From: Glycomyces fuscus
GTDB taxonomy: Bacteria; Actinomycetota; Actinomycetes; Streptosporangiales; Streptosporangiaceae
DNA length: 64,000 nt
Assembly: GCA_002529455.1 (NCBI GenBank)
Contig: NYMS01000020.1
Location: 62,001-126,000 of the forward strand
Direction: 5' to 3'
The translations under genes were made by a program, and so were the position numbers. The stretch's first letter is position 1. Each line of letters opens with the position of its first letter. The notes under the pieces are model-generated. The model made no database searches. It saw only the letters and a list, made by a program, of their open reading frames with translations, and was not told the DNA's origin. Below are positions 1-8,353 of this stretch, piece by piece.

Positions 1-1602
1 GGTCAGGTCCAGGTCCACCGACTGCCGGTTCAGGCTGGCGAAGGCGGTCACGCGGATCAGCGCGCCCTCCAGCTCCCGGATGTTGGTGGAGATCTTGCTC
101 GCGATGAACTCCAGCACCTCGGGCGGGGCCGCCAGGCCCTCCTGCGCGGCCTTCTTGCGCAGGATGGCGATCCGGGTCTCCAGCTCGGGCGGCTGGACGT
201 CGGTGAGCAGGCCCCACTCGAACCGGCTGCGCATCCGGTCCTCCAGCGTGGTCAGCTGCCTGGGCGGCCGGTCGCTGGAGATGACGATCTGCTTGTCGGA
301 GTTGTGCAGCGTGTTGAAGGTGTGGAAGAACTCCTCCTGCGTCTGCTCCTTGTTCTCCAGGAACTGGATGTCGTCCACCAGGAGCACGTCGATGTCCCGG
401 TACCGGCGGCGGAACCCGTCCGCCTTGCCGTCCCGGATCGAGTTGATGAACTCGTTGGTGAACTCCTCGGAGCTGACGTAGCGCACCCGCGAACCCTCGT
501 AGAGGCGGTGCGTGTAGTGCCCGATGGCGTGCAGCAGGTGGGTCTTGCCCAGCCCGGAGCCGCCGTGGATGAACAGCGGGTTGTAGGCCTTGGCCGGCGC
601 CTCGGCGGCCGCCACCGACGCCGCGTGCGCGAACCGGTTGCTGGAGCCGATGACGAAGGTGTCGAAGGTGTACTTGGGGTTCAGGCGCGCGTGCTCGCCC
701 GGCGGGACCTCCTGCGAGCGCCCCGGGGGCGAGGAGGGGGAGTCCGGTGCGGCCTCCTCCTTCACGGGGGCCTCGGCGGCCTCAGGAGCGGAGGGGGCCT
801 CCTCGGCGGCCTCCGGCTCCCGGCCGGGCGCCCGGGCCTCCTCCCGCGGGGTCTCCCAGCGGTTGGGCCGGTCCCACTCCGGGCCCGTCCAGGACTGCTG
901 CTGCCACCGCTCGGGCTCCCGGGTCCGCTCCAGCGCGGAGGGCTGCTCCCACAGCGGGGAGGCGGTGGGCGTCTCCTGGGGGGAGGCGAAGGTCTGCTGG
1001 ACCCAGGGCGCGGGCGCGTCGCGGACCGTGTGCGGCTCCTCGTCGGTGGGGGAGGGGTCCGCCGGGGGCGTGGGGCCCAGCAGGTCGGCCTGGTCCGGTG
1101 ACGGGGGCGCGGGCCACTGGGCGGGCGCCTCGTCCGCGGGAGCGGCCGGGCGCGCGTGCTGTCCGCGGGAGCCGGGCACGGCGCGCGGGGTGTCCGTGGG
1201 AGCCGCCGGACCCGTCGGCGCGGGGGCGGTGCCCGGCACGACGGGGGAGAAGGCGGGGGCGGTGTGCCCCTCCACGCTCCGCGAGGCCTGCGGTCCCGGT
1301 GCGGACGGGGGAGCGGGGGTGGGCGGCGGGGTCGGCACCGCGGTCGGGTCGACCGTCACCGCGACCCGGATCTCGCGGCCCAGGTGGGCGGAGAGCGCCT
1401 TGCTGATCGCCGGGTACAGGCGTGTCTCCAGCACCTTCTTGGTGAACTCGTTGGGCGCCGCGATCAGCGCGGTGTCCTCGATCAGGCCCAGCGGACGGGT
1501 CTGCGGCAGCCACGCGCGCTGGTGCGCGGGAAGGGAGTCGTTGTCGATCCCGTCCAGGACGCTGGACCAGACCATTGCGAGGTTGACCTGCGCGTCAGCC
1601 AA
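1..1602 (-). CDS. dnaA: Chromosomal replication initiator DnaA (3' end beyond window)
   Basis: AAA+ initiator that binds DnaA boxes and opens oriC. 534 codons are visible. Domain I begins [18 protein letters not shown] and covers about residues 1-90. A very long Pro/Glu/Ala-rich linker (domain II, about 200 residues) follows. Domain III has the Walker A GGSGLGKT at residues 347-354, Walker [10 protein letters not shown] and the sensor region [10 protein letters not shown]. The visible part ends at [12 protein letters not shown], so the DNA-binding domain IV lies off the left edge. I chose TTG at 1600-1602 because it gives the family N-terminus and has a weak purine-rich stretch (GGCAGG) upstream. 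The adjacent 10-box cluster suggests that DnaA acts at its own upstream region. Confidence 0.96.
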   Translation of the reverse strand, partial: MADAQVNLAMVWSSVLDGIDNDSLPAHQRAWLPQTRPLGLIEDTALIAAPNEFTKKVLETRLYPAISKALSAHLGREIRVAVTVDPTAVPTPPPTPAPPSAPGPQASRSVEGHTAPAFSPVVPGTAPAPTGPAAPTDTPRAVPGSRGQHARPAAPADEAPAQWPAPPSPDQADLLGPTPPADPSPTDEEPHTVRDAPAPWVQQTFASPQETPTASPLWEQPSALERTREPERWQQQSWTGPEWDRPNRWETPREEARAPGREPEAAEEAPSAPEAAEAPVKEEAAPDSPSSPPGRSQEVPPGEHARLNPKYTFDTFVIGSSNRFAHAASVAAAEAPAKAYNPLFIHGGSGLGKTHLLHAIGHYTHRLYEGSRVRYVSSEEFTNEFINSIRDGKADGFRRRYRDIDVLLVDDIQFLENKEQTQEEFFHTFNTLHNSDKQIVISSDRPPRQLTTLEDRMRSRFEWGLLTDVQPPELETRIAILRKKAAQEGLAAPPEVLEFIASKISTNIRELEGALIRVTAFASLNRQSVDLDLT

Positions 1603-2334
1603 GACGACCTGCCATGGATGCTGTCCCTTCGGTACGGGTCTGTGCGGTGCGGAGCGGGGGGTGGGAGGGGACGGGACGGCCGCGGCGAAGCCCGTGGCGC
1701 GTCGGTCGGGTGCGCGCTCGCGGGGACCTGGGGCCGCAGGGAGCGACTTCCCATTGTCCTCCTCCCGCGGTGGTGCCGGGCCGGGCCCGGAGGAGAAATC
1801 GTCTTCTTTGGGTGGATATGTGCCTGTGGATAACTTCACTGGCCGTCAGGGTGGCGCGTCCGTGGCCACATCCCCGGTATCCACAGCTTCAGAAGGTTGT
1901 CCACAGGTTTTCCACAGGGTTGTCCACAGGATGTCAGATCTCCGCGCACAGCGCAGAGTTATCCACAATATGCAGTTCAGAGGGTGTGTAAGAAGACCGT
2001 TCCCGGCGCCGGAGGGCCACCGGTCGGTACGAGGGGCGAGTTATCCACAGATCGAGGTTATCCACAGACGCCGGGGGGTGTGGAAGTCTCACACGCCTGT
2101 GGACAACCAGTTGTTCACAGGCGGTGGGGGGAGGGGCGGGCGCGGCCCCGCGCGCCGCCTCCGGCTCCGGGCTGTACGCGGAGCCGCCGCGTGCCGACGT
2201 GCGCGGATGCCCGCCTCGCGCGGGGCGCCGGGCCCGGGCCCCGGCCCGGTCGTCGCCGGTCGGGCCGGAGCCGCCCGCGCACCTGCGGAGGGACCGGCCG
2301 GAGGGCGTGCGGGCCCGCCGGACACGGGCCCGAT
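1603..2334. other. dnaA-rpmH intergenic region (origin/autoregulatory region)
   Basis: Non-coding stretch of about 0.7 kb between the divergent dnaA and rpmH genes. Positions 1603-1820 are G-rich with no clear sites. Positions 1825-2119 carry the DnaA-box cluster listed separately. Positions 2120-2334 are very G+C-rich with no recognisable feature. Open frames crossing it are compositional. Confidence 0.8.
1825..2119. promoter_or_regulatory. oriC: Cluster of ten DnaA boxes (oriC or dnaA control region)
   Basis: Ten 9-mers match TTATCCACA or a one- to two-base variant. On the plus strand: 1877-1885 (GTATCCACA), 1897-1905 and 1920-1928 (TTGTCCACA), 1908-1916 (TTTTCCACA), 1959-1967, 2041-2049 and 2058-2066 (exact TTATCCACA), and 2111-2119 (TTGTTCACA). 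On the minus strand: 1825-1833 (exact) and 2098-2106 (TTGTCCACA). The segment is locally AT-richer than its surroundings. In streptomycetes and mycobacteria oriC is usually assigned to the dnaA-dnaN spacer, which is outside this window. This cluster could therefore be an origin half or a dnaA autoregulatory region. Confidence 0.85.
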
Positions 2335-2363
2335 TTGACCATGGCCGGACCAGGTCGTATCTT
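2335..2363 (+). promoter_or_regulatory. rpmH promoter
   Basis: The -35 TTGACC (2335-2340) is separated by 17 nt from the -10 TATCTT (2358-2363), a near-consensus housekeeping promoter pointing at rpmH. It implies a 5' leader of about 130 nt. Confidence 0.75.
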
Positions 2364-2498
2364 CTTTATGCTTATGCCGATGATCTGCCTGCGCCCGTGT
2401 CCACACGTCAGGCGCGGCCACGGCTCATGCACCCGGAGGCCCCGCATATCCTGGGGGTCTGTCGTAGTACTTATCCTGACACGCCCCTGGAGCCAGTA

Positions 2499-2642
2499 GT
2501 GAGCAAGCGTACGTACCAGCCGAACAACCGGCGTCGCGCGAAGGTCCACGGCTTCCGGCTGCGCATGCGTACGCGCGCCGGTCGCGCCATCATCGCCTCG
2601 CGCCGTCGCAAGGGGCGCGCGGCGCTGACCGTGAGCCACTAG
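2499..2642 (+). CDS. rpmH: 50S ribosomal protein L34
   Basis: 47-residue basic protein of the large ribosomal subunit. It starts at GTG (2499) and shows the L34 signature [17 protein letters not shown] followed by [11 protein letters not shown] and an Arg/Lys-rich C-terminus. Its length is normal for the family (44-47). It is the first gene of the conserved rpmH-rnpA-yidD-yidC-khpB block and is divergent from dnaA. A hairpin directly after the stop probably separates its abundant transcript from rnpA. Confidence 0.98.
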   Translation: MSKRTYQPNNRRRAKVHGFRLRMRTRAGRAIIASRRRKGRAALTVSH

Positions 2643-2666
2643 GCCACGCCCAGCACCAAGCCCTTC

Positions 2667-2698
2667 GGGACCGTCCGGCCTTCTCGCCGGCCGGTCCC
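2667..2698 (+). terminator. Hairpin between rpmH and rnpA
   Basis: 13-nt arms 2667-2679 and 2686-2698 have one mismatch and enclose a short loop. TTTGT follows. This is a likely attenuator or terminator that reduces read-through from rpmH into rnpA. Confidence 0.7.
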
Positions 2699-2736
2699 TT
2701 TGTCGTGGGAGAAGTACCGAAGCACGAAGGAAGCCG

Positions 2737-3210
2737 ATGCTCTCGCCGAGGAACCGGATGCGCCACAGCGCCGAGTTCGGCTCCGTCATGCGTTCGGGAC
2801 GGCGCGCGTCCAGGGACTGCCTGGGCGCCGTCTATCTCGCCCCGCCCTCCGGTGACGCGGACGCCGACCCCCCGCGGGTCGGTTTCGTGGTCAGCAAGGC
2901 GGTCGGGGGAGCGGTGGTGCGCAAGCGCGTACAGCGCAGACTGCGCCACCTGATGCGGTCTCGGTTGGCTGTTCTGCCAAACGGTAGCCTGCTTGTAGTG
3001 CGTGCCCGACCTGCCGCCGCCACCGCGCGGCACGAGGACCTGGCCGCCCAACTCGACAGCGCGATCGCCGCGGCGATGCGCCCCCGCGGGACGTCGCCGC
3101 GCCGCCGCTCCGGCCGCGGCCGGACCCGGCCCCCGGCGGCGGACCCCGCGGTGCGCGAGACAGCAGGGGACCGACGCCCGGACGAGGGCGGAGAGCGGTG
3201 GGGCCGATGA
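2737..3210 (+). CDS. rnpA: Ribonuclease P protein component
   Basis: Protein cofactor of RNase P, which matures tRNA 5' ends together with the RNA subunit. It has 157 residues. The N-terminus [15 protein letters not shown] is typical. The conserved RNA-binding motif [20 protein letters not shown], followed by RRLRHLMR, lies at about residues 49-75. A basic low-complexity tail from about residue 113 is longer than the usual family length of around 120. Its stop overlaps the yidD start by four bases (ATGA), indicating translational coupling. Confidence 0.96.
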   Translation: MLSPRNRMRHSAEFGSVMRSGRRASRDCLGAVYLAPPSGDADADPPRVGFVVSKAVGGAVVRKRVQRRLRHLMRSRLAVLPNGSLLVVRARPAAATARHEDLAAQLDSAIAAAMRPRGTSPRRRSGRGRTRPPAADPAVRETAGDRRPDEGGERWGR

Positions 3211-3521
3211 CCGAGCACAGACCGACGGTGTTCGCGCGCGTGTTGATCCTGCCCATCCGGGGTTACCAGCGCTTCATCAGCCCGCTCTTCCCCCCGGTCT
3301 GCCGTTTCTACCCCTCGTGCAGCGCGTACGCCGTCGAGGCGCTGCGCGTGCACGGAGCCCTGTACGGGTTGTGGCTGGGGGCTCGGCGTATCGCCCGTTG
3401 CCACCCCTTCAACCCGGGGGGGCTTGATCCGGTTCCGCCGCCCAGGGGGCGCCGGAACGGGGAGTCCGAGGAGTCTGCGGGCGGAGCCGGCCACACCGGA
3501 ACCCCTCCCGGGGACCAGTAG
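3207..3521 (+). CDS. yidD: Membrane protein insertion efficiency factor YidD
   Basis: 104-residue member of the YidD (haemolytic) family, which assists YidC-dependent membrane insertion. The family core [23 protein letters not shown] and the terminal motif [15 protein letters not shown] are present. These include the conserved cysteines at CRFYPSC. The C-terminal 25 residues are a low-complexity extension. I chose ATG at 3207, overlapping the rnpA stop. An in-frame GTG at 3198 is also possible. Confidence 0.95.
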   Translation: MTEHRPTVFARVLILPIRGYQRFISPLFPPVCRFYPSCSAYAVEALRVHGALYGLWLGARRIARCHPFNPGGLDPVPPPRGRRNGESEESAGGAGHTGTPPGDQ

Positions 3522-3549
3522 CTGAAGCGAATCACATAGGAGTTGGCCG

Positions 3550-4494
3550 GTGCTGGACTGGCTTTACAACATCGTCGGTTGGATTCTGGTTCAGATCCAC
3601 TCGGGTCTGACCTTCATCGGCCTCGACACGGACAGCGGCTGGGCCTGGGGCCTGTCGATCGTCCTGCTCACCGTGCTCATGCGGCTCCTGCTGGTGCCGC
3701 TGTTCGTCAAGCAGATGAACACGCAGCGCAAGATGCAGGACATCCAGCCCAAGATCATGAAGCTCCGCGAGCGCTACAAGCACGACAAGGAGCGCCTGCA
3801 GCGGGAGTCCATGAAGCTCTACCAGGAGAGCGGTACCAACCCGATCATGGGTTGTCTGCCGCTCCTCCTGCAGATGCCGGTCTTCTTCGCGCTCTTCAGC
3901 GTGCTGCGCAGCGTGGCCGAGGGCAACGTCCAGTACGGCTTCACCGAGGAGCTGGTGGAGAGCGCGCGGGCGGCACTGATCTTCGAGGCGCCCATCGCGG
4001 CCCAGTTCAACAGCTCCTCCGAGGAGCTCACCGCGCTCGGCTCCGGCGACCCGATCATGGCCAAGGTCATCATCGCCGTCGCCTGCGTGATCATGGGTAC
4101 GACGACGTTCCTCACCATGCGCCAGAGCATGAAGCGCAGCGTCTCCCAGATGCCCGACAACCCCATGATGCAGACCCAGAAGATCATGATGTACATGGCG
4201 CCCCTGTTCGGGCTCTTCGGTCTCATGATGCCCGTGGGTGTGCTGGTCTACTGGGTCACCTCCAACGTCTGGACCATGGGGCAGCAGCACTTCCTCTACC
4301 GCAAGCAGCCGCTCCCCGGCCAGGAGGAGGACAAGGCGAAGAGCGGTGCGGCCGCCAACGGTTCCGCCAAGGGCATGCTCAGCCGAAAGAAGACGGCGGA
4401 ATCCGCTCCCGAGCCGGAGGAACAGCCTAAGATCGAACGCAAGCAGCCGAAGAAGCAGTCGCGTTCCAAGCGCACCGGTGGCGGTCCGCGCTAG
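3550..4494 (+). CDS. yidC: Membrane protein insertase YidC
   Basis: Oxa1/YidC-type insertase of 314 residues in the cytoplasmic membrane. It lacks the large periplasmic P1 domain, as in other Gram-positives. The first hydrophobic segment is at about residues 5-25. The amphipathic hairpin VKQMNTQRKMQDIQPKIMKL precedes TM2, which contains MGCLPLLLQMPVFFALFSVL. Two to three more TM segments follow (about residues 175-250). A Lys/Arg-rich cytoplasmic tail (KQPKKQSRSKR), which can contact ribosomes, closes the protein. It starts at GTG 3550, 28 nt after yidD. Confidence 0.96.
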   Translation: MLDWLYNIVGWILVQIHSGLTFIGLDTDSGWAWGLSIVLLTVLMRLLLVPLFVKQMNTQRKMQDIQPKIMKLRERYKHDKERLQRESMKLYQESGTNPIMGCLPLLLQMPVFFALFSVLRSVAEGNVQYGFTEELVESARAALIFEAPIAAQFNSSSEELTALGSGDPIMAKVIIAVACVIMGTTTFLTMRQSMKRSVSQMPDNPMMQTQKIMMYMAPLFGLFGLMMPVGVLVYWVTSNVWTMGQQHFLYRKQPLPGQEEDKAKSGAAANGSAKGMLSRKKTAESAPEPEEQPKIERKQPKKQSRSKRTGGGPR

Positions 4495-4595
4495 GGTCCG
4501 CGGCTCCCGGCCGTGAAGGCGTTCGAGTGCGCAGGCGACACTGCCCCTGAGGCGTACGGCGGCCAGGGCGTGAGGGATGAGGAGACGGGATCGCT

Positions 4596-5120
4596 GTGGC
4601 AAGTAGTGAGGAAGAGAGCGGTGGAGTAGCGGTGGCTGAGGCGCCTGAGGCCGGAATCGACATCGAGGCCCTGGAGAACGAGGGCGACATCGCCGCCGAC
4701 TACATCGAGGGACTCCTCGACATCGCGGACTTCGACGGCGACATCGACATGGACGTCGAGGGCGACCGCGCGATGGTCTCGGTCGTCGGCGCCACCCTCG
4801 ACGAGCTGATCGGCGAGCGGGGCGAGGTCCTGGAGGCCCTCCAGGAGCTCACCCGGCTGGCGGTGCACCGGGCCACCGGTGAGCGCAGCCGCCTGATGCT
4901 GGACATCGGCGGGTACCGCGAGGACCGCCGCAAGGTGCTCTTCCAGGTCGGGACGGACGCCGCCAACAAGGTCAAGGAGACCGGCGAGACCCAGCCGCTG
5001 GAGCCGATGACCCCGTTCGAGCGCAAGGTCGTGCACGACGCGGTGGCCGCCGCCGGCCTGCACAGCGAGTCGGAGGGCGAGGAGCCCAACCGCTACGTGG
5101 TGGTGCACCCCGCCTCCTAG
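4596..5120 (+). CDS. khpB: RNA-binding protein KhpB/Jag (KH-R3H)
   Basis: 174-residue RNA-binding protein of the Jag/KhpB family. An acidic N-terminal segment (about residues 1-45) precedes the KH-like domain DIDMDVEGDRAMVSVVGATL. The R3H domain follows, with its GYREDRRKVLF region and the terminal ERKVVHDAVAAAGLHSESEGEEPNRYVVV. It sits immediately after yidC, as in most Gram-positives, and the family influences cell elongation and division. It starts at GTG 4596. A one-base frame change to ATG is not possible without losing the family N-terminus. Confidence 0.93.
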   Translation: MASSEEESGGVAVAEAPEAGIDIEALENEGDIAADYIEGLLDIADFDGDIDMDVEGDRAMVSVVGATLDELIGERGEVLEALQELTRLAVHRATGERSRLMLDIGGYREDRRKVLFQVGTDAANKVKETGETQPLEPMTPFERKVVHDAVAAAGLHSESEGEEPNRYVVVHPAS

Positions 5121-5276
5121 GCGGTGTTGCCTGGGACCTCCGCTCCGCTTCGGCCCGTGTTCGGGCGCCCGGAGTACGGGAACCTTCGGCGCCTGCGGTG
5201 GGACGGCTCGTTCCTCGCGGTCCCACCTTCGGCGCCTCCAGAACCCCGTGGGCGCCCGAACAACCTCCCGGGGCTG
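5119..5276. repeat. Dispersed imperfect-palindromic element, copy 1
   Basis: Aligns base by base with 56699-56906 over two blocks. One is the left block around CTTCGGCCCGTGTTCGGGCG and GTGGGACGGCTCGT. The other is the right block around CTCCAGAACCCCGTG and GCCCGAACAAC. The two ends are inverted relative to each other (GTTCGGGC... versus ...GCCCGAAC). The element would therefore fold as one long imperfect hairpin. Copy 1 is shorter in the middle than copy 2. Confidence 0.75.
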
Positions 5277-5328
5277 AGGGCGGCTCGCGGAACAGGCGGT
5301 GGGCGCGAACACCCCGAGGGGGTGGCGA

Positions 5329-5344
5329 TGTTTCACGTGAAACA
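5329..5344. promoter_or_regulatory. parS: parS centromere site 1
   Basis: Exact 16-bp palindrome TGTTTCACGTGAAACA, the ParB-binding consensus, in the khpB-rsmG intergenic region. Its own flanks extend the dyad (GGCGA ... TCGCC). Confidence 0.97.
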
Positions 5345-5607
5345 TCGCCACCCCCTCTTCCTGTGTCGGCATGTGGCCCTGTCGACTTCTCGCCATGTGT
5401 GGCCGGAACGCGGACGGGGAAGGCAGAAGCGGGGGTCGCGGATGTTTCACGTGAAACCGCGGTGTCCTCCCACACGTAGGATTCAGGGTGGATCCCTTTT
5501 TCTCCGCGCCGCTGCGCGTCCCCCTCGCCCACCGGTCCTCCGTGTGCGCGGACGCCGTGGCGAACCGACATGGAAGTGATGATGGACGAGTTCACAGGTG
5601 GTGACCG
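5345..5607. other. khpB-rsmG intergenic region
   Basis: Non-coding. Contains the second parS site and, at about 5364-5398, a copy-like segment of the dispersed GTCGAC/CATGTCG family (GTCGGCATG... CTGTCGAC ...CGCCATGTG). No supported gene. Confidence 0.6.
5443..5458. promoter_or_regulatory. parS: parS centromere site 2 (one mismatch)
   Basis: TGTTTCACGTGAAACC: 15 of 16 bases match the parS consensus, with the last base C instead of A. Confidence 0.93.
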
Positions 5608-6318
5608 ATGACCTCGGGCACTGAGGAGTCCGGTGCCGCGCTCCCCGCTCCCCCCGCGGAGGCGGAGGCGGTTTTCGGCGCCTCCCTGCCGACGGCGCGG
5701 CGCTACGCCGAACTGCTCGCCGACGACGGGGTGCGGCGGGGCCTGATCGGTCCGCGCGAGGTCCCCCGCCTGTGGGAGCGGCACCTCATCAACTGCGCCG
5801 TCGTGGAGGAGCTGCTTCCCGAGGGCGCGGAGGTGGTGGACGTCGGATCGGGCGCGGGGCTGCCCGGGCTGGTGCTCGGCCTGGTGCGCCCCGACATCCG
5901 CATGGTCCTGCTGGAGCCGCTGCTGCGCAGGACGGTCTTCCTCAACGAGGCCGTGGATCTCCTGAAGCTGTCCAACGTGGAGGTGAGGCGCGGTCGGGCG
6001 GAGGAGGCGCACGGCGAGGTGTACACCGACTTCGTCACCGCCCGGGCGGTCGCCCCCCTGAGCCGGCTCGCCGGGTGGTCCCTGCCTCTCCTACGCGAGG
6101 GCGGGAGCCTGCTGGCGCTCAAGGGGGAGCAGGCGGAGGCCGAACTGGCAGCCGCGGAGAAAGACGTTTCGAAACTGCGGCCTAGCGTTAGCGATGTGAT
6201 CAGGGTGGGGCGGGGTAAAGTCGATCCCGCTACCACGGTCGTTCGCGTCACGGTGACCGGTGGTCCGCCAGCGACGAAGGCGCGGGGCGGCAAGAAGAAG
6301 CGCGGACGGAAGAGGTGA
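5608..6318 (+). CDS. rsmG: 16S rRNA (guanine-N7) methyltransferase RsmG (GidB)
   Basis: SAM-dependent enzyme that methylates N7 of a conserved G in the 530 loop of 16S rRNA. Its loss is a known route to low-level streptomycin resistance. It has 236 residues. The RsmG entry LWERHLINCAVV (about residues 55-66) is followed by the SAM motif VVDVGSGAGLPGLVLGL. The catalytic-fold segment VTARAVAPLSRLAGW is also present. A Lys/Arg-rich tail (ARGGKKKRGRKR) is typical of actinobacterial forms. Its stop overlaps the parA GTG by four bases. Confidence 0.96.
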   Translation: MTSGTEESGAALPAPPAEAEAVFGASLPTARRYAELLADDGVRRGLIGPREVPRLWERHLINCAVVEELLPEGAEVVDVGSGAGLPGLVLGLVRPDIRMVLLEPLLRRTVFLNEAVDLLKLSNVEVRRGRAEEAHGEVYTDFVTARAVAPLSRLAGWSLPLLREGGSLLALKGEQAEAELAAAEKDVSKLRPSVSDVIRVGRGKVDPATTVVRVTVTGGPPATKARGGKKKRGRKR

Positions 6319-7268
6319 ACTCCTTCGTGAACCCATCCGACAACCCCGGTGTTTCACGTGAAACATCCTCCTACGGAGACCTGCTCGATGTTTCACGTGA
6401 AACACCGTCCGGGGTTCCCGACACTCCGCTCGCCCGTGCGGCCCACGCGGCCATGGCGGTTCGCGGGCCCGACGACGTCTGGCCCCGGCCCAGGGACTGC
6501 CGGGTGATCAGCGTGGCCAACCAGAAGGGCGGCGTCGGCAAGACCACCACGACGGTGAACATCGCGGCCGCCCTGGCGATGCACGGACAGCGCGTCCTCG
6601 TGGTCGACCTCGATCCGCAGGGCAACGCGTCCACCGCCCTCAGCATGGAGCGCGACAACCAGACCCGGTCCATCTACCACTGCCTGGTGGAGGACGAGGA
6701 GATCCGCAAGCTCGCCCAGCCGGTCCCGGACATCCCCAACCTGTGGTGTGCCCCGGCGACCATCGACCTGGCGGGCGCCGAGATCGAACTGGTCTCGCTC
6801 GTCGCGCGCGAGGCCCGGCTCAAGCGGGCCTTCGCCGCCTACGACACCTCGGACCTGGACTACATCCTCATCGACTGTCCGCCCTCGCTCGGCCTGTTGA
6901 CGGTCAACGCGATGGTGGCGTGCGACGAGGTCATGATCCCGATCCAGTGCGAGTACTACGCCCTGGAGGGCCTGGGCCAGCTGCTGCGCAACGTGGAGCT
7001 CGTCCAGTCCCACCTGAACCCGGGGCTGGCGGTCAGTACCATCCTGCTGACGATGTACGACGGCCGGACCCGGCTCTCCCAGCAGGTGGCCGACGAGGTG
7101 CGCTCGCACTTCGGGGACACCGTCCTGGAGACGCTGATCCCCCGGAGCGTCCGGGTGTCCGAGGCACCCAGTTACGGTCAGTCGGTGATGACCTACGACC
7201 CGGCTTCCACCGGCGCGGTGGCCTACCTGGAAGCCGCCCGGGAGATCGCCCACAGGGCCAAGGTCTGA
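6315..7268 (+). CDS. parA: Chromosome-partitioning ATPase ParA (Soj)
   Basis: Deviant Walker ATPase that moves ParB-parS complexes during origin segregation. It has 317 residues. The variable N-terminus (about residues 1-70) is encoded in part by two parS sites. The signature P-loop is KGGVGKTTTTVNIAAALA (about residues 73-90). Walker A' is VLVVDLDPQGNAS, and Walker B is DYILIDCPPSLG. The C-terminal RVSEAPSYGQSVMTYDP motif is also present. It starts at GTG 6315 overlapping the rsmG stop. A later GTG at 6327 is also in frame. It forms an operon with parB. Confidence 0.96.
   Translation: MNSFVNPSDNPGVSRETSSYGDLLDVSRETPSGVPDTPLARAAHAAMAVRGPDDVWPRPRDCRVISVANQKGGVGKTTTTVNIAAALAMHGQRVLVVDLDPQGNASTALSMERDNQTRSIYHCLVEDEEIRKLAQPVPDIPNLWCAPATIDLAGAEIELVSLVAREARLKRAFAAYDTSDLDYILIDCPPSLGLLTVNAMVACDEVMIPIQCEYYALEGLGQLLRNVELVQSHLNPGLAVSTILLTMYDGRTRLSQQVADEVRSHFGDTVLETLIPRSVRVSEAPSYGQSVMTYDPASTGAVAYLEAAREIAHRAKV
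6350..6365. promoter_or_regulatory. parS: parS site 3, inside parA
   Basis: Exact TGTTTCACGTGAAACA within codons near the start of parA. It is read as the peptide VSRET. Confidence 0.97.
6389..6404. promoter_or_regulatory. parS: parS site 4, inside parA
   Basis: Exact TGTTTCACGTGAAACA, 39 bp from site 3 and in the same reading frame, again read as VSRET. Confidence 0.97.
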
Positions 7269-7290
7269 CAAGCGAAAGAGGAGTGTGGAG

Positions 7291-8217
7291 GTGCCGGTGA
7301 GCCAGCAGCGGCGCGGACTGGGCAAGGGACTGGGGGCGCTCATCCCACAGGGGCCGGCGGCCCCGGCGCCCGAGGAGGAGACCCAGCCCGTGGAGTCGCG
7401 GGTGGAAGCCCTGCCCGACGGGACGTATCTGGAGGAGGTCGACCTCGCCTCGATCACCCCCAACCCCCGCCAGCCGCGGAAGTACTTCGACGACCAGGCC
7501 CTGGAGGAGCTGCGGGACTCGATCAGCGAGGTCGGCCTGCTCCAACCGGTCGTCGTGCGCAGGTTGCCGGGGGACGGTGACCCCGAGTACGAGCTCATCA
7601 TGGGCGAGCGCCGGTTGCGGGCCAGCAAGGAGGCGGGTCTCACCCGCATCCCCGCCATCGTCCGGAGCACCGACGACGACGAACTGCTCCGCGACGCGCT
7701 CCTGGAGAACCTGCACCGGCAGGAGCTCACCCCCCTGGAGGAGGCGGCCGCCTACAAGCAGCTGCTGGACGACTTCGGCGCCACCCACGGGGAACTGGCC
7801 CAGAGGATCGGCCGGTCCCGCTCGCACATCACCAACACCCTGCGGCTGCTCACCCTCCCGCCCAAGGTGCAGACGCGCGTGGCCGCGGGCGTGCTCAGCG
7901 CCGGGCACGCGCGGACGCTGCTGAAGGTCGAGGACCCCGACCTCCAGGACCGGCTGGCCGCCCGCGTGGTGGAGGAGGGCATCTCGGTCCGCTCCCTGGA
8001 GGAGATGGTGGCCCTGCGGGAGGAGCCGGAGGAGGAGAGGGTCCGACGCGCTCCCACCCGGACCGCCAACCCTCCCCAGGTCGAGGAGTGGGCGTCCCGC
8101 CTCTCCGACCGGCTGGACACCACGGTGAAGGTCAACATGGGCAAGCGGAAGGGCCGGATCGTCGTGGAGTTCGCGACGCACGACGACCTGGAGCGCATCA
8201 TCAGCCAGATGGGCTGA
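7291..8217 (+). CDS. parB: Chromosome-partitioning protein ParB (Spo0J)
   Basis: CTP-dependent clamp protein that loads at parS and spreads. About 308 residues. It begins with the usual RRGLGKGLGALIP. The ParB/Sulfiredoxin N-domain contains the box-II motif GERRLRASKEAG, and LLENLHRQELTPLEEAAAY lies in the same domain. The central HTH shows QRIGRSRSHITNTLRLLTLP, followed by GHARTLL. A C-terminal dimerisation segment ends ISQMG. The AGGAG at 7279-7283 is 7 nt from GTG 7291. The longer GTG at 7285 would be too close to it, and GTG 7297 is also possible. All five parS sites lie within 3 kb. Confidence 0.95.
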   Translation: MPVSQQRRGLGKGLGALIPQGPAAPAPEEETQPVESRVEALPDGTYLEEVDLASITPNPRQPRKYFDDQALEELRDSISEVGLLQPVVVRRLPGDGDPEYELIMGERRLRASKEAGLTRIPAIVRSTDDDELLRDALLENLHRQELTPLEEAAAYKQLLDDFGATHGELAQRIGRSRSHITNTLRLLTLPPKVQTRVAAGVLSAGHARTLLKVEDPDLQDRLAARVVEEGISVRSLEEMVALREEPEEERVRRAPTRTANPPQVEEWASRLSDRLDTTVKVNMGKRKGRIVVEFATHDDLERIISQMG

Positions 8218-8232
8218 CCGCTCCGGCGGAGG

Positions 8233-8248
8233 TGTTTCACGTGAAACA
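8233..8248. promoter_or_regulatory. parS: parS centromere site 5
   Basis: Exact TGTTTCACGTGAAACA just after the parB stop. Flanking bases extend the dyad (GGAGG ... CCTCC). Confidence 0.97.
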
Positions 8249-8263
8249 CCTCCACGGGAGACC

Positions 8264-8322
8264 CCGGTACGACGAGGGGCCCCCGAGATCCCTGGGATCT
8301 CGGGGGCCCCTCGTCGTACCGG
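8264..8322. terminator. Very long perfect hairpin between parB and trxA
   Basis: Arms 8264-8292 and 8294-8322 are perfectly complementary over 29 nt with a single central base. It sits between the convergent parB and trxA genes, so it can terminate both. The stem opens with GGTACGACGAGGGGCC, resembling the openings of the hairpins at 43568 and 63747. Confidence 0.9.
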
Positions 8323-8353
8323 CCGCGGCAGGGCCCGAGGCGCGGGTTCCGGG

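Noticed and set aside
304-2338. Several plus-strand ORFs over dnaA and the origin region
   Set aside because: Antisense to dnaA or crossing the DnaA-box cluster; low-complexity Arg/Gly/Pro translations.
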